A stretch of 64,000 bases of DNA from Alteripontixanthobacter muriae (GCF_013336795.1 NZ_JAAFZT010000020.1:84465-148464); one strand, 5' to 3'; shown: positions 29,553 to 39,346, counted from the first letter of the stretch. The notes: generated by a model not told the origin, from the sequence alone. A program made the numbers and translations.

Positions 29553-29980
29553 TCCAAAACGGCGTTTGCGGGTCCGTTTTCTTCCGACCCGCGCCTGGCT
29601 AGCTCCGGCACCAGCAGCATTGCCATCGATAGCGGGACATCCGCGCGGTAGCTTTGATAAAAGGCGATCTTGCCGGAGTTGAGCACGACGCGGATCAGGA
29701 CCTTGCCGGTAAATTCCTTTTCGCTCGCATCGACAATGGCGCTGATCAGCACTTCATCCGCACGCATGCTGATCTCCTCGACCGTCTGCACATAATGTCC
29801 CGAAATGCTGGATAGCCTGCGGATAAGCTCTGCCACATGATCGCGGCCGACGACGGTGACGCCGCGGCTGTCGACATAGGTAATCCCGTGATCGAGCATT
29901 TCGATGGCCCGGTCGTCGTCCTTGTCGTTCAGTGCCTGAATGAAATCACGGGCAATGCGCTTTGCGCGAAAGCTCATCAT
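29549..29980 (-). CDS. NTF2-like (SnoaL) domain protein
   Basis: 143 residues (142 if ATG 29977 is used). The sequence (FIQALNDKDDDRAIEMLDHGITYVD, then VVGRDHVAELIRRL and a run of beta strands) fits the cone-shaped NTF2-like fold, used for binding or for isomerase-type catalysis. No catalytic residues can be assigned. Convergent with the sulfotransferase gene, sharing the CTAG bases of both stops. It lies downstream of ndk on the same strand but beyond a terminator-like hairpin, so it may have its own promoter in the AT-rich interval. Confidence 0.72.
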   Translation of the reverse strand: MMSFRAKRIARDFIQALNDKDDDRAIEMLDHGITYVDSRGVTVVGRDHVAELIRRLSSISGHYVQTVEEISMRADEVLISAIVDASEKEFTGKVLIRVVLNSGKIAFYQSYRADVPLSMAMLLVPELARRGSEENGPANAVLD

Positions 29981-30094
29981 GATGAAGGCTCATGCGCGAT
30001 CTTGCTCGGCGCATGCCATGGCCCGGCCCCTCGCGGGCGGCGCAATCTATTTCCCGTTGCCATGGCTCAGACATAGCGGCCGCGGAACATTGCG

Positions 30095-30104
30095 TGAATA
30101 TTCA
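30095..30104. promoter_or_regulatory. Palindrome TGAATATTCA, possible operator
   Basis: A perfect ten-base palindrome within a locally AT-rich patch (about 30085-30115), flanked by the inverted pair AACATT and AATGTT. It lies between ndk and the NTF2-like gene and could bind a dimeric regulator. Low-confidence site by inspection only. Confidence 0.25.
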
Positions 30105-30123
30105 AATGTTAATGCCTGGAAAT

Positions 30124-30157
30124 ACTGGCGAAGGGCTAAATTTCGCCCTCCGCCAGT
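30124..30157 (-). terminator. Stem-loop terminator after ndk
   Basis: On the minus strand, after the ndk stop, ACTGGCG / CGCCAGT flank an inner AGGGC / GCCCT pair around an AAATTT loop, followed by a weak TATTT. It is the likely 3' end of the pepA-to-ndk transcript. Confidence 0.6.
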
Positions 30158-30176
30158 CATTCAGCTACATTCCCGT

Positions 30177-30599
30177 TCAGCCGACGATTTCGTCTTCCGT
30201 GAAGAAGAACTTGATCTCGTTGGCAGCGTTTTCGTCGCTATCCGAACCGTGGACCGAATTGGCTTCGATGCTTTCGGCATAGGTCTTGCGGATGGTGCCT
30301 TCCTCGGCATCCGCAGGGTTGGTCGCGCCCATGATGTCGCGGTTGCGCTTCACGGCGTCTTCGCCTTCCAGCACCTGCACGACGACCGGGCCGCTGGTCA
30401 TGAAGTCGACGAGTTCACCATAGAACGGACGATCCTTGTGCACTTCGTAGAAGCTCTTCGCCTGCTCTTCGCTCATGTGAATGCGCTTGGAAGCGACGAC
30501 GCGCAGGCCGGCATCTTCCAGCATCTTGGTGACGCCGCCGGTCAGGTTGCGGCGCGTGGCGTCGGGCTTGATGATCGAAAAGGTGCGGGTAACCGCCAT
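30177..30599 (-). CDS. ndk: Nucleoside diphosphate kinase
   Basis: 140 residues, full family length. The phosphorylated His117 lies in NSVHGSDS, and the start [15 protein letters not shown] is standard. It balances NTP and dNTP pools by transferring gamma-phosphate. An AGGA ribosome site lies nine bases before the ATG. It follows the lipoprotein gene by 79 bp on the same strand. Confidence 0.98.
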   Translation of the reverse strand: MAVTRTFSIIKPDATRRNLTGGVTKMLEDAGLRVVASKRIHMSEEQAKSFYEVHKDRPFYGELVDFMTSGPVVVQVLEGEDAVKRNRDIMGATNPADAEEGTIRKTYAESIEANSVHGSDSDENAANEIKFFFTEDEIVG

Positions 30600-30678
30600 G
30601 ATGTTTTCCTAGGCTTGTTGAACGGGAGAGATTGCGCGCGCCCCTAGCGGCACCCGGCGCTCACGGCAAGCATGCCGA

Positions 30679-31194
30679 TCAATCGAGCCCGTCGCTGATC
30701 ATCAATTGCGCCGCCGTGACATCGCCTTCGCGGGCAGCGTTGAGCGAGAACCGCGCCGTGCCCTCCCGCCCGGCCACGAGGCGACCGGCGTCGCCATCGA
30801 GCGTCACTTCGGTTTTAATCCCCGCGGATGCAGCCTGTCCGCGGTAGAACTCCGCCAACTCTTCTGGCGCCGCCGCGCTTTCAAAGATCACCAGCGCGCT
30901 CTGCTTTTCGCCGCGTGAGACAAAGGTGGAATCGAGCACTTTGGCGCCTTCATGCAAGGTGAAGCCGAGCGGGAGTGGACCCGCCAGTTCTTCCCCGGAA
31001 ACCATCACCGTATCGGGCAGTCCGTCCTGCGGAATAGCCGACATGGTCGCGCCGGTTTCGGGATGGACGGTGAAGAAGCCGCGTTCGTCCACGACATCTT
31101 CCGCCGCTTCTTCCGGCGATTCGTCGCAGGCCGCCAGCGTGAGAGTGGCGACCAGCGCGGCGGCGAGACCGAGGACGCGCGGCAACGCAGGCAT
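30679..31194 (-). CDS. Lipoprotein of unknown function
   Basis: 171 residues from ATG 31194, which shares a base with the holC stop (TGATG). Signal peptide with lipobox LAACD at about residue 22; the Asp after Cys could favour inner-membrane retention by the E. coli rule, but this rule is uncertain in Alphaproteobacteria. The mature part is acidic with a beta-rich C-terminus (STFVSRGEKQSALVIFES, RFSLNAAREGDVTAAQL). No family recognised. Coupled translation with holC. Confidence 0.75.
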   Translation of the reverse strand: MPALPRVLGLAAALVATLTLAACDESPEEAAEDVVDERGFFTVHPETGATMSAIPQDGLPDTVMVSGEELAGPLPLGFTLHEGAKVLDSTFVSRGEKQSALVIFESAAAPEELAEFYRGQAASAGIKTEVTLDGDAGRLVAGREGTARFSLNAAREGDVTAAQLMISDGLD

Positions 31195-31631
31195 CAGGCG
31201 GCCTTGGTCCATTGTCCGCCCTCCTGCTTCCAGAAGTTGCGTTCCATGTCCTCGTGTCCGTCCAGCATACGCCAGCAGGCGCGAGCCTCGGTCAGATTCG
31301 CGTCCCCGAAGAGCAGGAACACGCGGGCGAATCCGTCCGCCTGATCACGCCATTTGCCGTCGGCGAGCGCGCAGTACTTCGCACCATTTCTAGCTTCCAT
31401 CGTGTTCGACAGCAGCGCCGGTTGGCGATCTTCATGCCCTGCACCGGTCAGGCCGTTTGCGAGAAAGCTGCCACCGCCCTGATCCCACAGGGCATCGCTG
31501 ATGCCTTGCAACTGCGCTGCATCGTCTGACACCACCAGCAGCCTTTCACCAGCCTTGGCAGTGGCGCGGGCAAGCAGCGGCACGACCTTTGCCGCCGGAT
31601 CGCGGCTCAATTGGTAGAAATCAACGCGCAT
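31194..31631 (-). CDS. holC: DNA polymerase III subunit chi
   Basis: 145 residues from ATG 31631 (MRVDFYQLSRDPAAKVVPLL), a start chosen because the family N-terminus begins there although the frame is open upstream. Chi binds SSB through its C-terminal region and helps the clamp loader. Typical blocks are KAGERLLVVSDDAAQLQGISDALW and RVFLLFGDAN. It follows the DUF2256 gene after pepA; the pepA-holC order is common in Proteobacteria. Confidence 0.9.
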   Translation of the reverse strand: MRVDFYQLSRDPAAKVVPLLARATAKAGERLLVVSDDAAQLQGISDALWDQGGGSFLANGLTGAGHEDRQPALLSNTMEARNGAKYCALADGKWRDQADGFARVFLLFGDANLTEARACWRMLDGHEDMERNFWKQEGGQWTKAA

Positions 31632-31667
31632 ATATTGCTTCCCCGCCGTTTGCCCCTTCAACACGCA

Positions 31668-31820
31668 TCAGACCGCCTTCGGCTTGTTGGCACGGCACCG
31701 GTCGGAGCAGAAGCGGACATTCTCCCAGTCCCGTTCCCATTTCCTGCGCCAGGAAAACGGCAGCCCGCATGCGGAGCAGATCTTGCTGGGCAGATCCGCT
31801 TTCTTCCGCATGCGGGCCAT
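31668..31820 (-). CDS. DUF2256 small zinc-binding protein
   Basis: 50 residues from ATG 31820 to TGA at 31668-31670. Four cysteines form a zinc-ribbon-like site, C-x2-C near residues 15-18 and a second pair near residues 38 and 42. Between them lies the Trp-rich core [14 protein letters not shown] that is the DUF2256 signature. The family is small, often next to photolyase- or repair-related genes in other bacteria by recollection, and has no known function. It starts 7 bp after the pepA stop and ends 36 bp before holC, so it is part of that transcript. It is too short for common ORF cut-offs. Confidence 0.85.
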   Translation of the reverse strand: MARMRKKADLPSKICSACGLPFSWRRKWERDWENVRFCSDRCRANKPKAV

Positions 31821-31827
31821 GGGCCAT

Positions 31828-33300
31828 TCAGCCTTCTACGCTGTCGCGCACGAAGCGGTCGATCAGGCGCACGCCATAGCCGGTTGCGCCCTTGTCATAG
31901 GTGGAGCCCGCCTTGTCGGCCCAGACCATCCCGGCGATGTCGCAATGCGCCCAGGGCGTGCCCTTGGCGATAAAGCGCTGGAGGAACTGCGCCGCCGTGA
32001 TCGAACCCGCGCCGCGCGGTCCGGTGTTCTTCATGTCGGCAATCGGCGAATCGATCAGCTTGTCGTAGGCGGGCGAGAGCGGGAAGCGCCACAATTTGTC
32101 GCCGCTGCCCTTGCCTGCCGCCAGCAGATCGTCGGCCAGCGTGTCGTCGTTCGAGAAAACGCCGCCATGTTCTGAGCCGAGCGAGATGATCATCGCGCCG
32201 GTCAGCGTCGCAAGATCGACGATCCGCTTCGGCTTGAAGGTCTGCTGCGTCCAGTGCAGTGCATCGCATAGCACCAGCCGCCCTTCGGCATCGGTGTTGA
32301 TAATCTCGATCGTCTGCCCCGACATCGACTTCACGACGTCGCTGGGGCGCTGTGCTGCGCCGTCGGGCATGTTTTCAGCGAGGCCGACAACGCCGACGAT
32401 GTTCGCCTTCGCCCTGCGCTTCACCATGGCCAGCATCGACCCGGCCACGGCGGCGGAACCGCCCATGTCCCACTTCATATCTTCCATGCCCGCACCCGGC
32501 TTGATCGAGATGCCCCCCGAATCGAAGGTCACGCCTTTGCCGACGAAAGCTGTCGGCGCATCGCCATCAGCGCCGCCATTCCAGCGGATCGCCAGCACAC
32601 GCGAGGGTTGCTGGCTGCCCTGGCCGACGCCGAGAAGCGCCTTCATGCCCAGCTTCTCCATCTCATCTTCGTCCAGCACGGTCAGTTCCGCGCCGGTACC
32701 TTCGAAACGCTTCTGGCAGCGTTCGACGAAGCTGACCGGAAAGATGACGTTTGCAGGCTCGGTCACCAGTTCGCGAGCGAATTCGACGCCGGTCGCCACC
32801 GCATCTGCATCCTGCCATGCGGCATCCAGTCCGCCGGGCGCGCCGGTCACCACGATCTTTTCCAGCGTGACCTTCTGTTCGTCCTTCTGGGTTGTGCGAT
32901 AGATGTCATAACGCCAGCCGCGCAGGCGCAGGCCCAACATCACCGCCGCCGCACCAGCAGCATCAAGGCCGCTGTCCACGAAGTTCAGTTCAACGGTCTT
33001 CACGCCGCTGGCATTGTAGCGCGAGGCGATGGCCCCGCCCGCTTTTTCCAGCTTGGCCATGCGGTCGTCGGCACCCGCTTCGCCGGCTCCTGCGAGCGCG
33101 AAGCGGCGCACCTTGCCGCCGCGTTCGACGAACCCTTCGAACATCTGCCCGGCAGTGCCCTTGAAACGTGCGGCTTCCGCACCTTCGCGCAGTACGGCTT
33201 CGACATTGGCGGGCATCGCGCCCTTGTCGACGACATGGGCAATTACGTCGGCATTCGTAGCGCCGTTTGCCGAGGCATCGGTCTGGATTTCGAATTTCAT
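31828..33300 (-). CDS. pepA: Leucyl aminopeptidase
   Basis: 490 residues from ATG 33300 (an ATG one codon earlier is also possible); GGAG lies just upstream. M17 metallopeptidase: the two-metal site is in [19 protein letters not shown] and [10 protein letters not shown], and the Lys and Arg of the active site are in these blocks. It trims N-terminal residues from peptides in the cytosol; E. coli PepA also binds DNA. First gene of pepA-DUF2256-holC-lipoprotein-ndk, and divergent from lptD. Confidence 0.96.
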   Translation of the reverse strand: MKFEIQTDASANGATNADVIAHVVDKGAMPANVEAVLREGAEAARFKGTAGQMFEGFVERGGKVRRFALAGAGEAGADDRMAKLEKAGGAIASRYNASGVKTVELNFVDSGLDAAGAAAVMLGLRLRGWRYDIYRTTQKDEQKVTLEKIVVTGAPGGLDAAWQDADAVATGVEFARELVTEPANVIFPVSFVERCQKRFEGTGAELTVLDEDEMEKLGMKALLGVGQGSQQPSRVLAIRWNGGADGDAPTAFVGKGVTFDSGGISIKPGAGMEDMKWDMGGSAAVAGSMLAMVKRRAKANIVGVVGLAENMPDGAAQRPSDVVKSMSGQTIEIINTDAEGRLVLCDALHWTQQTFKPKRIVDLATLTGAMIISLGSEHGGVFSNDDTLADDLLAAGKGSGDKLWRFPLSPAYDKLIDSPIADMKNTGPRGAGSITAAQFLQRFIAKGTPWAHCDIAGMVWADKAGSTYDKGATGYGVRLIDRFVRDSVEG

Positions 33301-33391
33301 CAAGGTCTCCGGTAAATATCAGTTTTCAAGGCCCGCGACCGGGCCTGCAATGGCGATTGCGATTAAGGCGCGGCGGTGACATAGGCAAGCC

Positions 33392-35947
33392 ATGCCCACG
33401 CCGCCGCCGTCCGTTCTTCCAGCCCTCGCAGGCAGCTCGACAAACCGAAGCTCGATCCACCGGCAGGCGCGCCTCCGCGCAGGGCTTTATCCTCTTGCAA
33501 GTGCAGCGGTCCTGCTGGGTTTTTGTTCCGCCGCGCCGCTCGCCGCGCAGGAAGGGGCCGCCCCCGGAACCGACACTGCGATCGAACCCGTGGAACTCCC
33601 CGATCCGCGCGATCTGATCTATGCCGGAGAAGAAAATCCGGGCCTGCCGCAGCCGGTCGATCCTGAAATCATCGATCCGGACGAGGCGGATGATGGCGTT
33701 CCCCTGCCCGAGGTGCCTACCCTGTCGCCCGGCGCGCTGGAACCGCCGGACAGTGTCGACTTTTCTGCCGCAGAGATCAGCTACGACAATAATGCAGACA
33801 CCATCGTCGCCACCGGCAATGTCGTTCTTACGAGCGAGGGCCGCTATGTTCGCGCCGACCGCATTGTCTATGATCGTGCATCCGGCCAGATCAGCGGCAG
33901 CGGCAACATCTTTATCCGCAGCGCCGACGGTACTGTCCTGTCCGACGATGTGACCTGGGAAATCGAAAGCGGGATCGTCGCGGCCGAAGGGAACGTGCGG
34001 TTCGAGGATGCGAACGGCAATCGCCTGTTCACCGACCGCCTCGAGCTGACCGACCGGTTTGAGACAGGCTCGGTCGAAAACCTGCTGCTCGCCCTGGTCG
34101 AAGGCGGCAGGCTGGCGGCGCGGCAGGGCGAAAGGCTGGAGGACGGCAATGTCGTTCTGACTGATGCGGCCTACAGCGCCTGCGCGGTGACGGGACCGGA
34201 GGGCTGCGACAAGACGCCCTCCTGGCGGATCACCGCGGACCGGGCGGTTTACGATCCCGACCAGAACCGGGTGCGGTTTACCGGCGCATATCTGGAGATT
34301 TTCGGAGCGAGGCTCCTGCCGCTGCCGGGCCTTTCCCTGCGAACCGATGGCGGCGGTGCGTCGGGCTTCCTGATCCCGGACGTGCGCCTGTCGGAATCGA
34401 ATGGGCTTGAAATCAGCGGCAGCTATTACTGGCGGCTGGCCGACAACAAGGATCTGACCGCCAGCGCCTATCTGTTCACCGACGCGCCGCCGATGGTTTC
34501 GGGCCAATTTCGCCAGCTGACGGATCGCGGCGCCTATCAGATCACCGGCTATTTGACGCAGAGCCGCCGTGTCGCCGCATTCGACCCCGCGATCGGTGCA
34601 GACATTACCGCAGACGATCTGCGCGGCTATATATTTGCCAACGGAAGCTTCCAGCTGGACGAGAACTGGAGCCTCGACGGCGTAATCCGCCTCGCCAGCG
34701 ACCGCACTTTCCTGCGCCGCTACGACATCAGCCGCGAGGACCGCTTGCGCTCGACCGTCTCGCTCGAAAGGGTGGACGAGGATTCCTATTTCCAGGTGGC
34801 AGGATGGGGGACGCAGACCCTGCGCCTGGATGCGAGGCAGGGACAGGTGCCGCTCGCCCTGCCCGTCATCGATTACCGCCGCCGGATCGACGATCCGCTG
34901 CTGGGCGGGCAGATTGAGCTGCATGCCAACACGCTGGCGCTGTTTCGCGAAGATGGGCAGAACACCCAGCGCGCCTTTGCCGGCGGACGCTGGGATCTGC
35001 GGCGCCTGACCCGTTTCGGACAGGCGGTCACCTTCACCGCGCTCGCCCGCGCCGATCTTTACCATTCGAGCGACAACGCGCTGACCGAATCCGCGCTCTA
35101 TCGCGGTAATCCGGGCTGGCAGAGCCGCGCGGTGGCACTGGGGGCCGTCGATGTGCAGTGGCCGCTGATCGGCACGATCTTCGGCGGAACGCAGGTGCTG
35201 ACCCCGCGTGTCCAGTTCGTCGCCACTCCGCCGATCCGCAATCTCGCGATCCCCAACGAGGATTCGCGGGCTATCGATCTTGAGGACACGAACCTCTTCT
35301 CGCTCAACCGCTTCCCCGGCTATGACCGGTTCGAGGACGGGGCGCGGGTTACCTACGGCTTCGACTGGCAGTTCACTCACCCGGGCTGGCGCCTGAAATC
35401 CACGCTGGGCCAATCCTATCGCCTCGATACCGACAGGAACATCCTGCCCGATGGTACGGGCCTTTCCGAACGCGTGTCCGACATCGTCGGCCGGACCGAG
35501 ATCCGCTATCGCGACTACGTGAAACTGACGCATCGTTTCCGCCTCGACAAGGACAGCCTTGCCGTGCGGCGCAACGAATTCGACGCGACGGTGGGCAGCA
35601 ACCGCACCTATGTCGAAGTGGGCTATCTCCGCCTCGACCGTGATATCGCTCTGGAAATCGAGGATCTGCAGGACCGCGAGGAAGCGCGGGTCGCCGCCCG
35701 CGTGGCCTTTGCCAACTACTGGTCCGTGTTCGGGTCGGGGGTGCTGAACCTGACGAACAGCGAGGAAGATCCGCTATCCGGGTCCGACGGGTTCCAGCCG
35801 ATCCGCACGCGGCTGGGCGTTGCCTATCAGGACGATTGCCTGGAACTCGGCCTGACCTGGCGCCGCGATTACGTGAACCAGGGGGATGCGCGGCGGGGCG
35901 ACACGTTCCAGCTGTATTTCGCCCTGCGCAACCTGGGCTTCCGCTGA
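33392..35947 (+). CDS. lptD: LPS-assembly protein LptD
   Basis: 851 residues. A basic N-terminus then a signal peptide ending at LAAQ near residue 52, an OstA beta-jellyroll domain (SAEISYDNNADTIVATGNVV) and a long C-terminal barrel region with a terminal aromatic strand. LptD with LptE inserts lipopolysaccharide into the outer leaflet of the outer membrane. First gene of lptD-surA-pdxA-rsmA; surA encodes a chaperone for outer-membrane proteins including LptD in E. coli. Cysteines needed for the E. coli disulfides are mostly absent, as in other alphaproteobacteria by expectation. Confidence 0.94.
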   Translation: MPTPPPSVLPALAGSSTNRSSIHRQARLRAGLYPLASAAVLLGFCSAAPLAAQEGAAPGTDTAIEPVELPDPRDLIYAGEENPGLPQPVDPEIIDPDEADDGVPLPEVPTLSPGALEPPDSVDFSAAEISYDNNADTIVATGNVVLTSEGRYVRADRIVYDRASGQISGSGNIFIRSADGTVLSDDVTWEIESGIVAAEGNVRFEDANGNRLFTDRLELTDRFETGSVENLLLALVEGGRLAARQGERLEDGNVVLTDAAYSACAVTGPEGCDKTPSWRITADRAVYDPDQNRVRFTGAYLEIFGARLLPLPGLSLRTDGGGASGFLIPDVRLSESNGLEISGSYYWRLADNKDLTASAYLFTDAPPMVSGQFRQLTDRGAYQITGYLTQSRRVAAFDPAIGADITADDLRGYIFANGSFQLDENWSLDGVIRLASDRTFLRRYDISREDRLRSTVSLERVDEDSYFQVAGWGTQTLRLDARQGQVPLALPVIDYRRRIDDPLLGGQIELHANTLALFREDGQNTQRAFAGGRWDLRRLTRFGQAVTFTALARADLYHSSDNALTESALYRGNPGWQSRAVALGAVDVQWPLIGTIFGGTQVLTPRVQFVATPPIRNLAIPNEDSRAIDLEDTNLFSLNRFPGYDRFEDGARVTYGFDWQFTHPGWRLKSTLGQSYRLDTDRNILPDGTGLSERVSDIVGRTEIRYRDYVKLTHRFRLDKDSLAVRRNEFDATVGSNRTYVEVGYLRLDRDIALEIEDLQDREEARVAARVAFANYWSVFGSGVLNLTNSEEDPLSGSDGFQPIRTRLGVAYQDDCLELGLTWRRDYVNQGDARRGDTFQLYFALRNLGFR

Positions 35948-36078
35948 CGCAGACCGGGGCGGCGCCGTGACGCTGCACCGCTCTGGTTGGCAGACCTTCG
36001 CAAACGCGCTATCCGGCGCTGCACTCAGCTTCGGTTAAGCCGGTCGGCGGCAATTCCGGCGGGCAAAGTCGTCGTCCC

Positions 36079-37482
36079 ATGACCGGCGCGGCAAATGGAT
36101 GGATTTACGTGATCAGAACCTCTTATCTAACCCAAGGCGGGCTCGGCCGCACGCTTGCCGGCCTCTCGGCTTTCGGACTGCTGGCCGCTCCGGTTGCCGC
36201 CTCCGCGCAAGCTGCCGGTTCTGCCACTGACGCGGTCACGGGCAACACGCTCAACCTGCCCGAAAACATCACGATGCTGTCGCAGAACAATCCCGACCTG
36301 CGCAAGGCGACCGCCATGGTGAACGGCGCGGTCATCACCGGCACCGATGTGGACCAGCGTGTCGCGCTGGTGGCATCGACGTCGGAAGGCGAGATACCCG
36401 AAGCCGAGATGCAGCGCCTGCGGCAGCAGATCCTGCGCAATCTGATCGACGAGACGTTGCAGATTCAGGAAGCGGCCGCGCAGGAAATGCCGGTGAGCGA
36501 TGAGGAGGTCGACCAGCGCTACAATCGTCTGGCTGCACAGAATTTCGGCACGCAACCCGAAAAGATGGACGAATATCTCGCTTCCGTCGGCTCCTCCGCT
36601 GCTTCGCTCAAGCGGCAGATCCGCGGAGAACTGGCATGGCAGCGGCTTATCAGCCGCAATGTTTCGCCCTTCATCAATGTGGCGGAAGAAGAAGTGAACG
36701 AGATGCTGCAGCGGCTGGAAGCGTCGCGCGGCACCGAAGAATACCGCTTGGGGGAGATCTTTCTTTCCGCCACGTCCGAAAATGCGACCGCGGTTGAACA
36801 GAACGCGCTGCGCATCATCGAACAATTGCGTCAGGGCGGCAGCTTTGTCGCTTATGCACGTCAGTTCTCCGAGGCCTCCACGGCGGCAGTCGGCGGTGAT
36901 CTCGGCTTCGTTCGCCTTGGTCAGTTGCCGAGTGAGCTTGCCGCCGTGGCCAAGGAAATGCAGCCCGGCCAGCTCGTCGGTCCGATCGCCATTCCGGGCG
37001 GGCTTTCGATCCTCTACCTGATCGACCGCAAGCAGGTGCTGATGGCTGACCCCCGCGATGCATTGCTGACCCTGAAGCAGATCTCGATTTCCTTCGCGCC
37101 CGGCAGCACGCAGGAACAGGCATCGGGCCGCGTCGCGGAATTCGCCACCGCCGTGCAGTCGATCCGTGGATGCGGCGATGCTGAACGCGCTGCCCAGACC
37201 ATCGGAGCCGAAGTGGTCGAAAACCAGATCCGCGTTCGCGCGCTGCCCGAACAATTGCAGCAGACCATGCTCGACCTCCAGATCGGCCAGGCCAGCCCGG
37301 CCTTCGGCTCGGTCGAGGACGGTGTGCGCGTGCTGCTGCTGTGCGGGCGCGACGATCCGCAGGAACAGGCCGGACCCGATTTCAACACGCTGATGTCGCA
37401 GCTTGAAGACGAACGCGTGAACAAGCGGGCCCAGCGTTATCTGCGCGATCTGCGCAACGATGCGCTGATCCAGTATAACTGA
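36079..37482 (+). CDS. surA: Periplasmic chaperone and peptidyl-prolyl isomerase SurA
   Basis: 467 residues from ATG 36079; a GTG at 36109 is an alternative start. A signal peptide ends near ASAQA. The N-terminal SurA domain (ATAMVNGAVITGTDVDQRVA) holds nascent outer-membrane proteins; a parvulin domain of about 100 residues follows (EEYRLGEIFLSATSENA to IPGGLSILYLIDRK), and a C-terminal helix closes the chaperone domain. It is in the conserved lptD-surA-pdxA-rsmA operon. A second, degenerate parvulin-like repeat may exist at 320-425 but is not clear. Confidence 0.92.
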   Translation: MTGAANGWIYVIRTSYLTQGGLGRTLAGLSAFGLLAAPVAASAQAAGSATDAVTGNTLNLPENITMLSQNNPDLRKATAMVNGAVITGTDVDQRVALVASTSEGEIPEAEMQRLRQQILRNLIDETLQIQEAAAQEMPVSDEEVDQRYNRLAAQNFGTQPEKMDEYLASVGSSAASLKRQIRGELAWQRLISRNVSPFINVAEEEVNEMLQRLEASRGTEEYRLGEIFLSATSENATAVEQNALRIIEQLRQGGSFVAYARQFSEASTAAVGGDLGFVRLGQLPSELAAVAKEMQPGQLVGPIAIPGGLSILYLIDRKQVLMADPRDALLTLKQISISFAPGSTQEQASGRVAEFATAVQSIRGCGDAERAAQTIGAEVVENQIRVRALPEQLQQTMLDLQIGQASPAFGSVEDGVRVLLLCGRDDPQEQAGPDFNTLMSQLEDERVNKRAQRYLRDLRNDALIQYN

Positions 37483-37501
37483 CCGGACGGACGCTCCCGC
37501 C

Positions 37502-38527
37502 ATCGACTTACCGCTCGTCCTGTCGCTCGGCGATCCGTCGGGCATCGGCCCCGAACTGATCGCGGCGGCATGGACAAGGCGCGAAGCTGACGGGCTTCCG
37601 CCCTTCTTCGTGGCGGGCGGCGCAGGCCTGCTGACTGCGGCGGCGCGCCATTGCAATCTCGACATGCCCGTCGTCCGCATAGAACATCCGGGCGTGGCGG
37701 CTGAGGCTTTCAACGAAGGCCTGCCCGTCCTGCCGCTCGCCGGCCATGCCAATGCCGGATGGCGACCGGGGGAACCATGCCGCGACGGCGCAGCGCTCGC
37801 TCTCGCCTCGCTTGAGGAGGCCTGCGCTCTCGCTTCATCCGGTGCGGCAGCCGCGCTGGTTACCGGGCCTGTTGCCAAACATGCCCTTGCCGAAGTGGGC
37901 TTTGCGCATCCCGGTCAGACGGAGTTCCTTGCCCATGCCTGCGGGATAGCACCGCACGACGCGGTGATGATGCTGGCCGGGCCGACGCTGCGGACCATAC
38001 CGCTGACCGTGCATTGCGCTCTTGCCGAAGTCGCCGACCTGCTGACGGCGGAGCTGATTTACCGCCGTACCGCGATTGCCGCCCGTGCGCTTGCAAACGA
38101 TTTCGGAATAGCGAAACCGCGCATCGCGCTGGCGGGCCTCAACCCCCATGCGGGCGAAGGCGGCAAATTCGGTGACGAGGAAATGCGGATCATTGCTCCC
38201 GCCATCGCGAAATTGCGCGCGGAAGGTTTCGATGTGACCGGACCGCATCCTGCCGATGCGCTGTTCGCGGCCCGGCAGCGCGCCACCTATGATGTGGCGG
38301 TCTGCATGTATCACGATCAGGCGCTGATTCCGTTGAAGGCGCTGGATTTCGATGCGGGCGTGAACGTCACGCTCGGACTGCCGATCATTCGCACCTCGGC
38401 CGATCACGGCACCGCTTTCGGCATCGCCGGCAAGGGCCTGGCCGATGCCGGTGCCACTGTCGCGGCAATCCGCATGGCGGGTGACTGCGCGGTGCGCCGT
38501 TCGTCAGAGCGGCAGCAGAACTCATGA
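37502..38527 (+). CDS. pdxA: 4-hydroxythreonine-4-phosphate dehydrogenase PdxA
   Basis: About 341 residues if the family N-terminus is included. PdxA oxidises 4-phosphohydroxy-threonine in pyridoxal phosphate synthesis. The opening block [15 protein letters not shown] at 37514 onward is essential for the family, yet no ATG, GTG or TTG occurs in frame between the previous stop (37466-37468) and this block. The first conventional start is GTG 37610, which would remove the block. Position 37502 (ATC) is used as the nominal start because it puts the family N-terminus in place; ATA at 37475, overlapping the surA stop, is the other candidate. Metal ligands appear in [11 protein letters not shown] and the phosphate loop in [10 protein letters not shown]. 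The end overlaps rsmA by four bases (ATGA). Confidence 0.87.
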   Translation: MDLPLVLSLGDPSGIGPELIAAAWTRREADGLPPFFVAGGAGLLTAAARHCNLDMPVVRIEHPGVAAEAFNEGLPVLPLAGHANAGWRPGEPCRDGAALALASLEEACALASSGAAAALVTGPVAKHALAEVGFAHPGQTEFLAHACGIAPHDAVMMLAGPTLRTIPLTVHCALAEVADLLTAELIYRRTAIAARALANDFGIAKPRIALAGLNPHAGEGGKFGDEEMRIIAPAIAKLRAEGFDVTGPHPADALFAARQRATYDVAVCMYHDQALIPLKALDFDAGVNVTLGLPIIRTSADHGTAFGIAGKGLADAGATVAAIRMAGDCAVRRSSERQQNS

Positions 38528-39342
38528 GCGACTTGCCGCCGCTGCGCGAGGTAATCGCGCGTCACGGCCTCAGCGCGTCGAAGGCGCTGGGCCAGAACTT
38601 CCTCTTCGACGCACAGCTTCTCGACCGGATCGCCGCCATACCCGGCGATCTGTCGGATCGGCAGGTTCTGGAAATCGGCCCCGGTCCCGGCGGGCTTACC
38701 CGCGCGCTCCTGCGTGCCGGAGCGCTTGTGACGGCTGTCGAAATGGATCGCCGATGCCTGCCTGCACTGGCGGAACTGGAGCAAGCCTATCCCGGCAAGC
38801 TCCAAGTGATTCAGGGCGACGCCATGAAAATCGCCCCCGGCACCTTGTTCGGCGGTGAATACGACATCGTCGCCAATTTGCCCTACAATGTCGGCACGGC
38901 CCTGTTCACCGGATGGATGGGGGGCGAGGCATGGCCGCCCGCCTGGCGCTCGCTCACCCTGATGTTTCAGCAGGAGGTCGCCAGGCGGATCGTCGCGGCA
39001 CCCGGCAGTTCCGAATATGGCCGGCTGTCAGTGCTGGCGCAGTGGCGATCCCGCGCGCAGCTCGCGCTGAAGGTGCATCGCAGCGCCTTCACCCCACCGC
39101 CCAAGGTGATGAGCGCCATCGTCCATGTCACTCCGGCGGTAATGCCGCAGGGCGTGTCGGCGGGTGTGCTGGAACGCATCACGGCAGCCGCCTTCGGCCA
39201 GCGGCGCAAGATGCTGCGGCAAAGTTTGAAAGGAGTGCCCGGCGCGCTGGCGGCGTTGGAGGAAGAGGGGATCGACTCGCAGCGCCGCGCAGAAACGCTG
39301 ACGATTGCCGAGTTCGTGGCTCTGGCCCGTCAGCTGTCCTGA
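38524..39342 (+). CDS. rsmA: 16S rRNA (adenine(1518)-N(6)/adenine(1519)-N(6))-dimethyltransferase
   Basis: 272 residues. SAM motif I is [16 protein letters not shown], and the catalytic NLPYNVGT spans residues 118-125. It dimethylates two adenines in the 3' hairpin of 16S rRNA. The start ATG is inside ATGA shared with the pdxA stop. Last gene of the lptD operon; the usual partner apaG is not downstream, where glcB is convergent instead, 4 bp away. Confidence 0.97.
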   Translation: MSDLPPLREVIARHGLSASKALGQNFLFDAQLLDRIAAIPGDLSDRQVLEIGPGPGGLTRALLRAGALVTAVEMDRRCLPALAELEQAYPGKLQVIQGDAMKIAPGTLFGGEYDIVANLPYNVGTALFTGWMGGEAWPPAWRSLTLMFQQEVARRIVAAPGSSEYGRLSVLAQWRSRAQLALKVHRSAFTPPPKVMSAIVHVTPAVMPQGVSAGVLERITAAAFGQRRKMLRQSLKGVPGALAALEEEGIDSQRRAETLTIAEFVALARQLS

Positions 39343-39346
39343 CCCT

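Noticed and set aside
33326-35533. 735-residue minus ORF antisense to lptD
   Set aside because: Antisense shadow; low-complexity composition.
36127-37878. 583-residue minus ORF over surA and pdxA
   Set aside because: Spans two real genes of the opposite strand; no motif.
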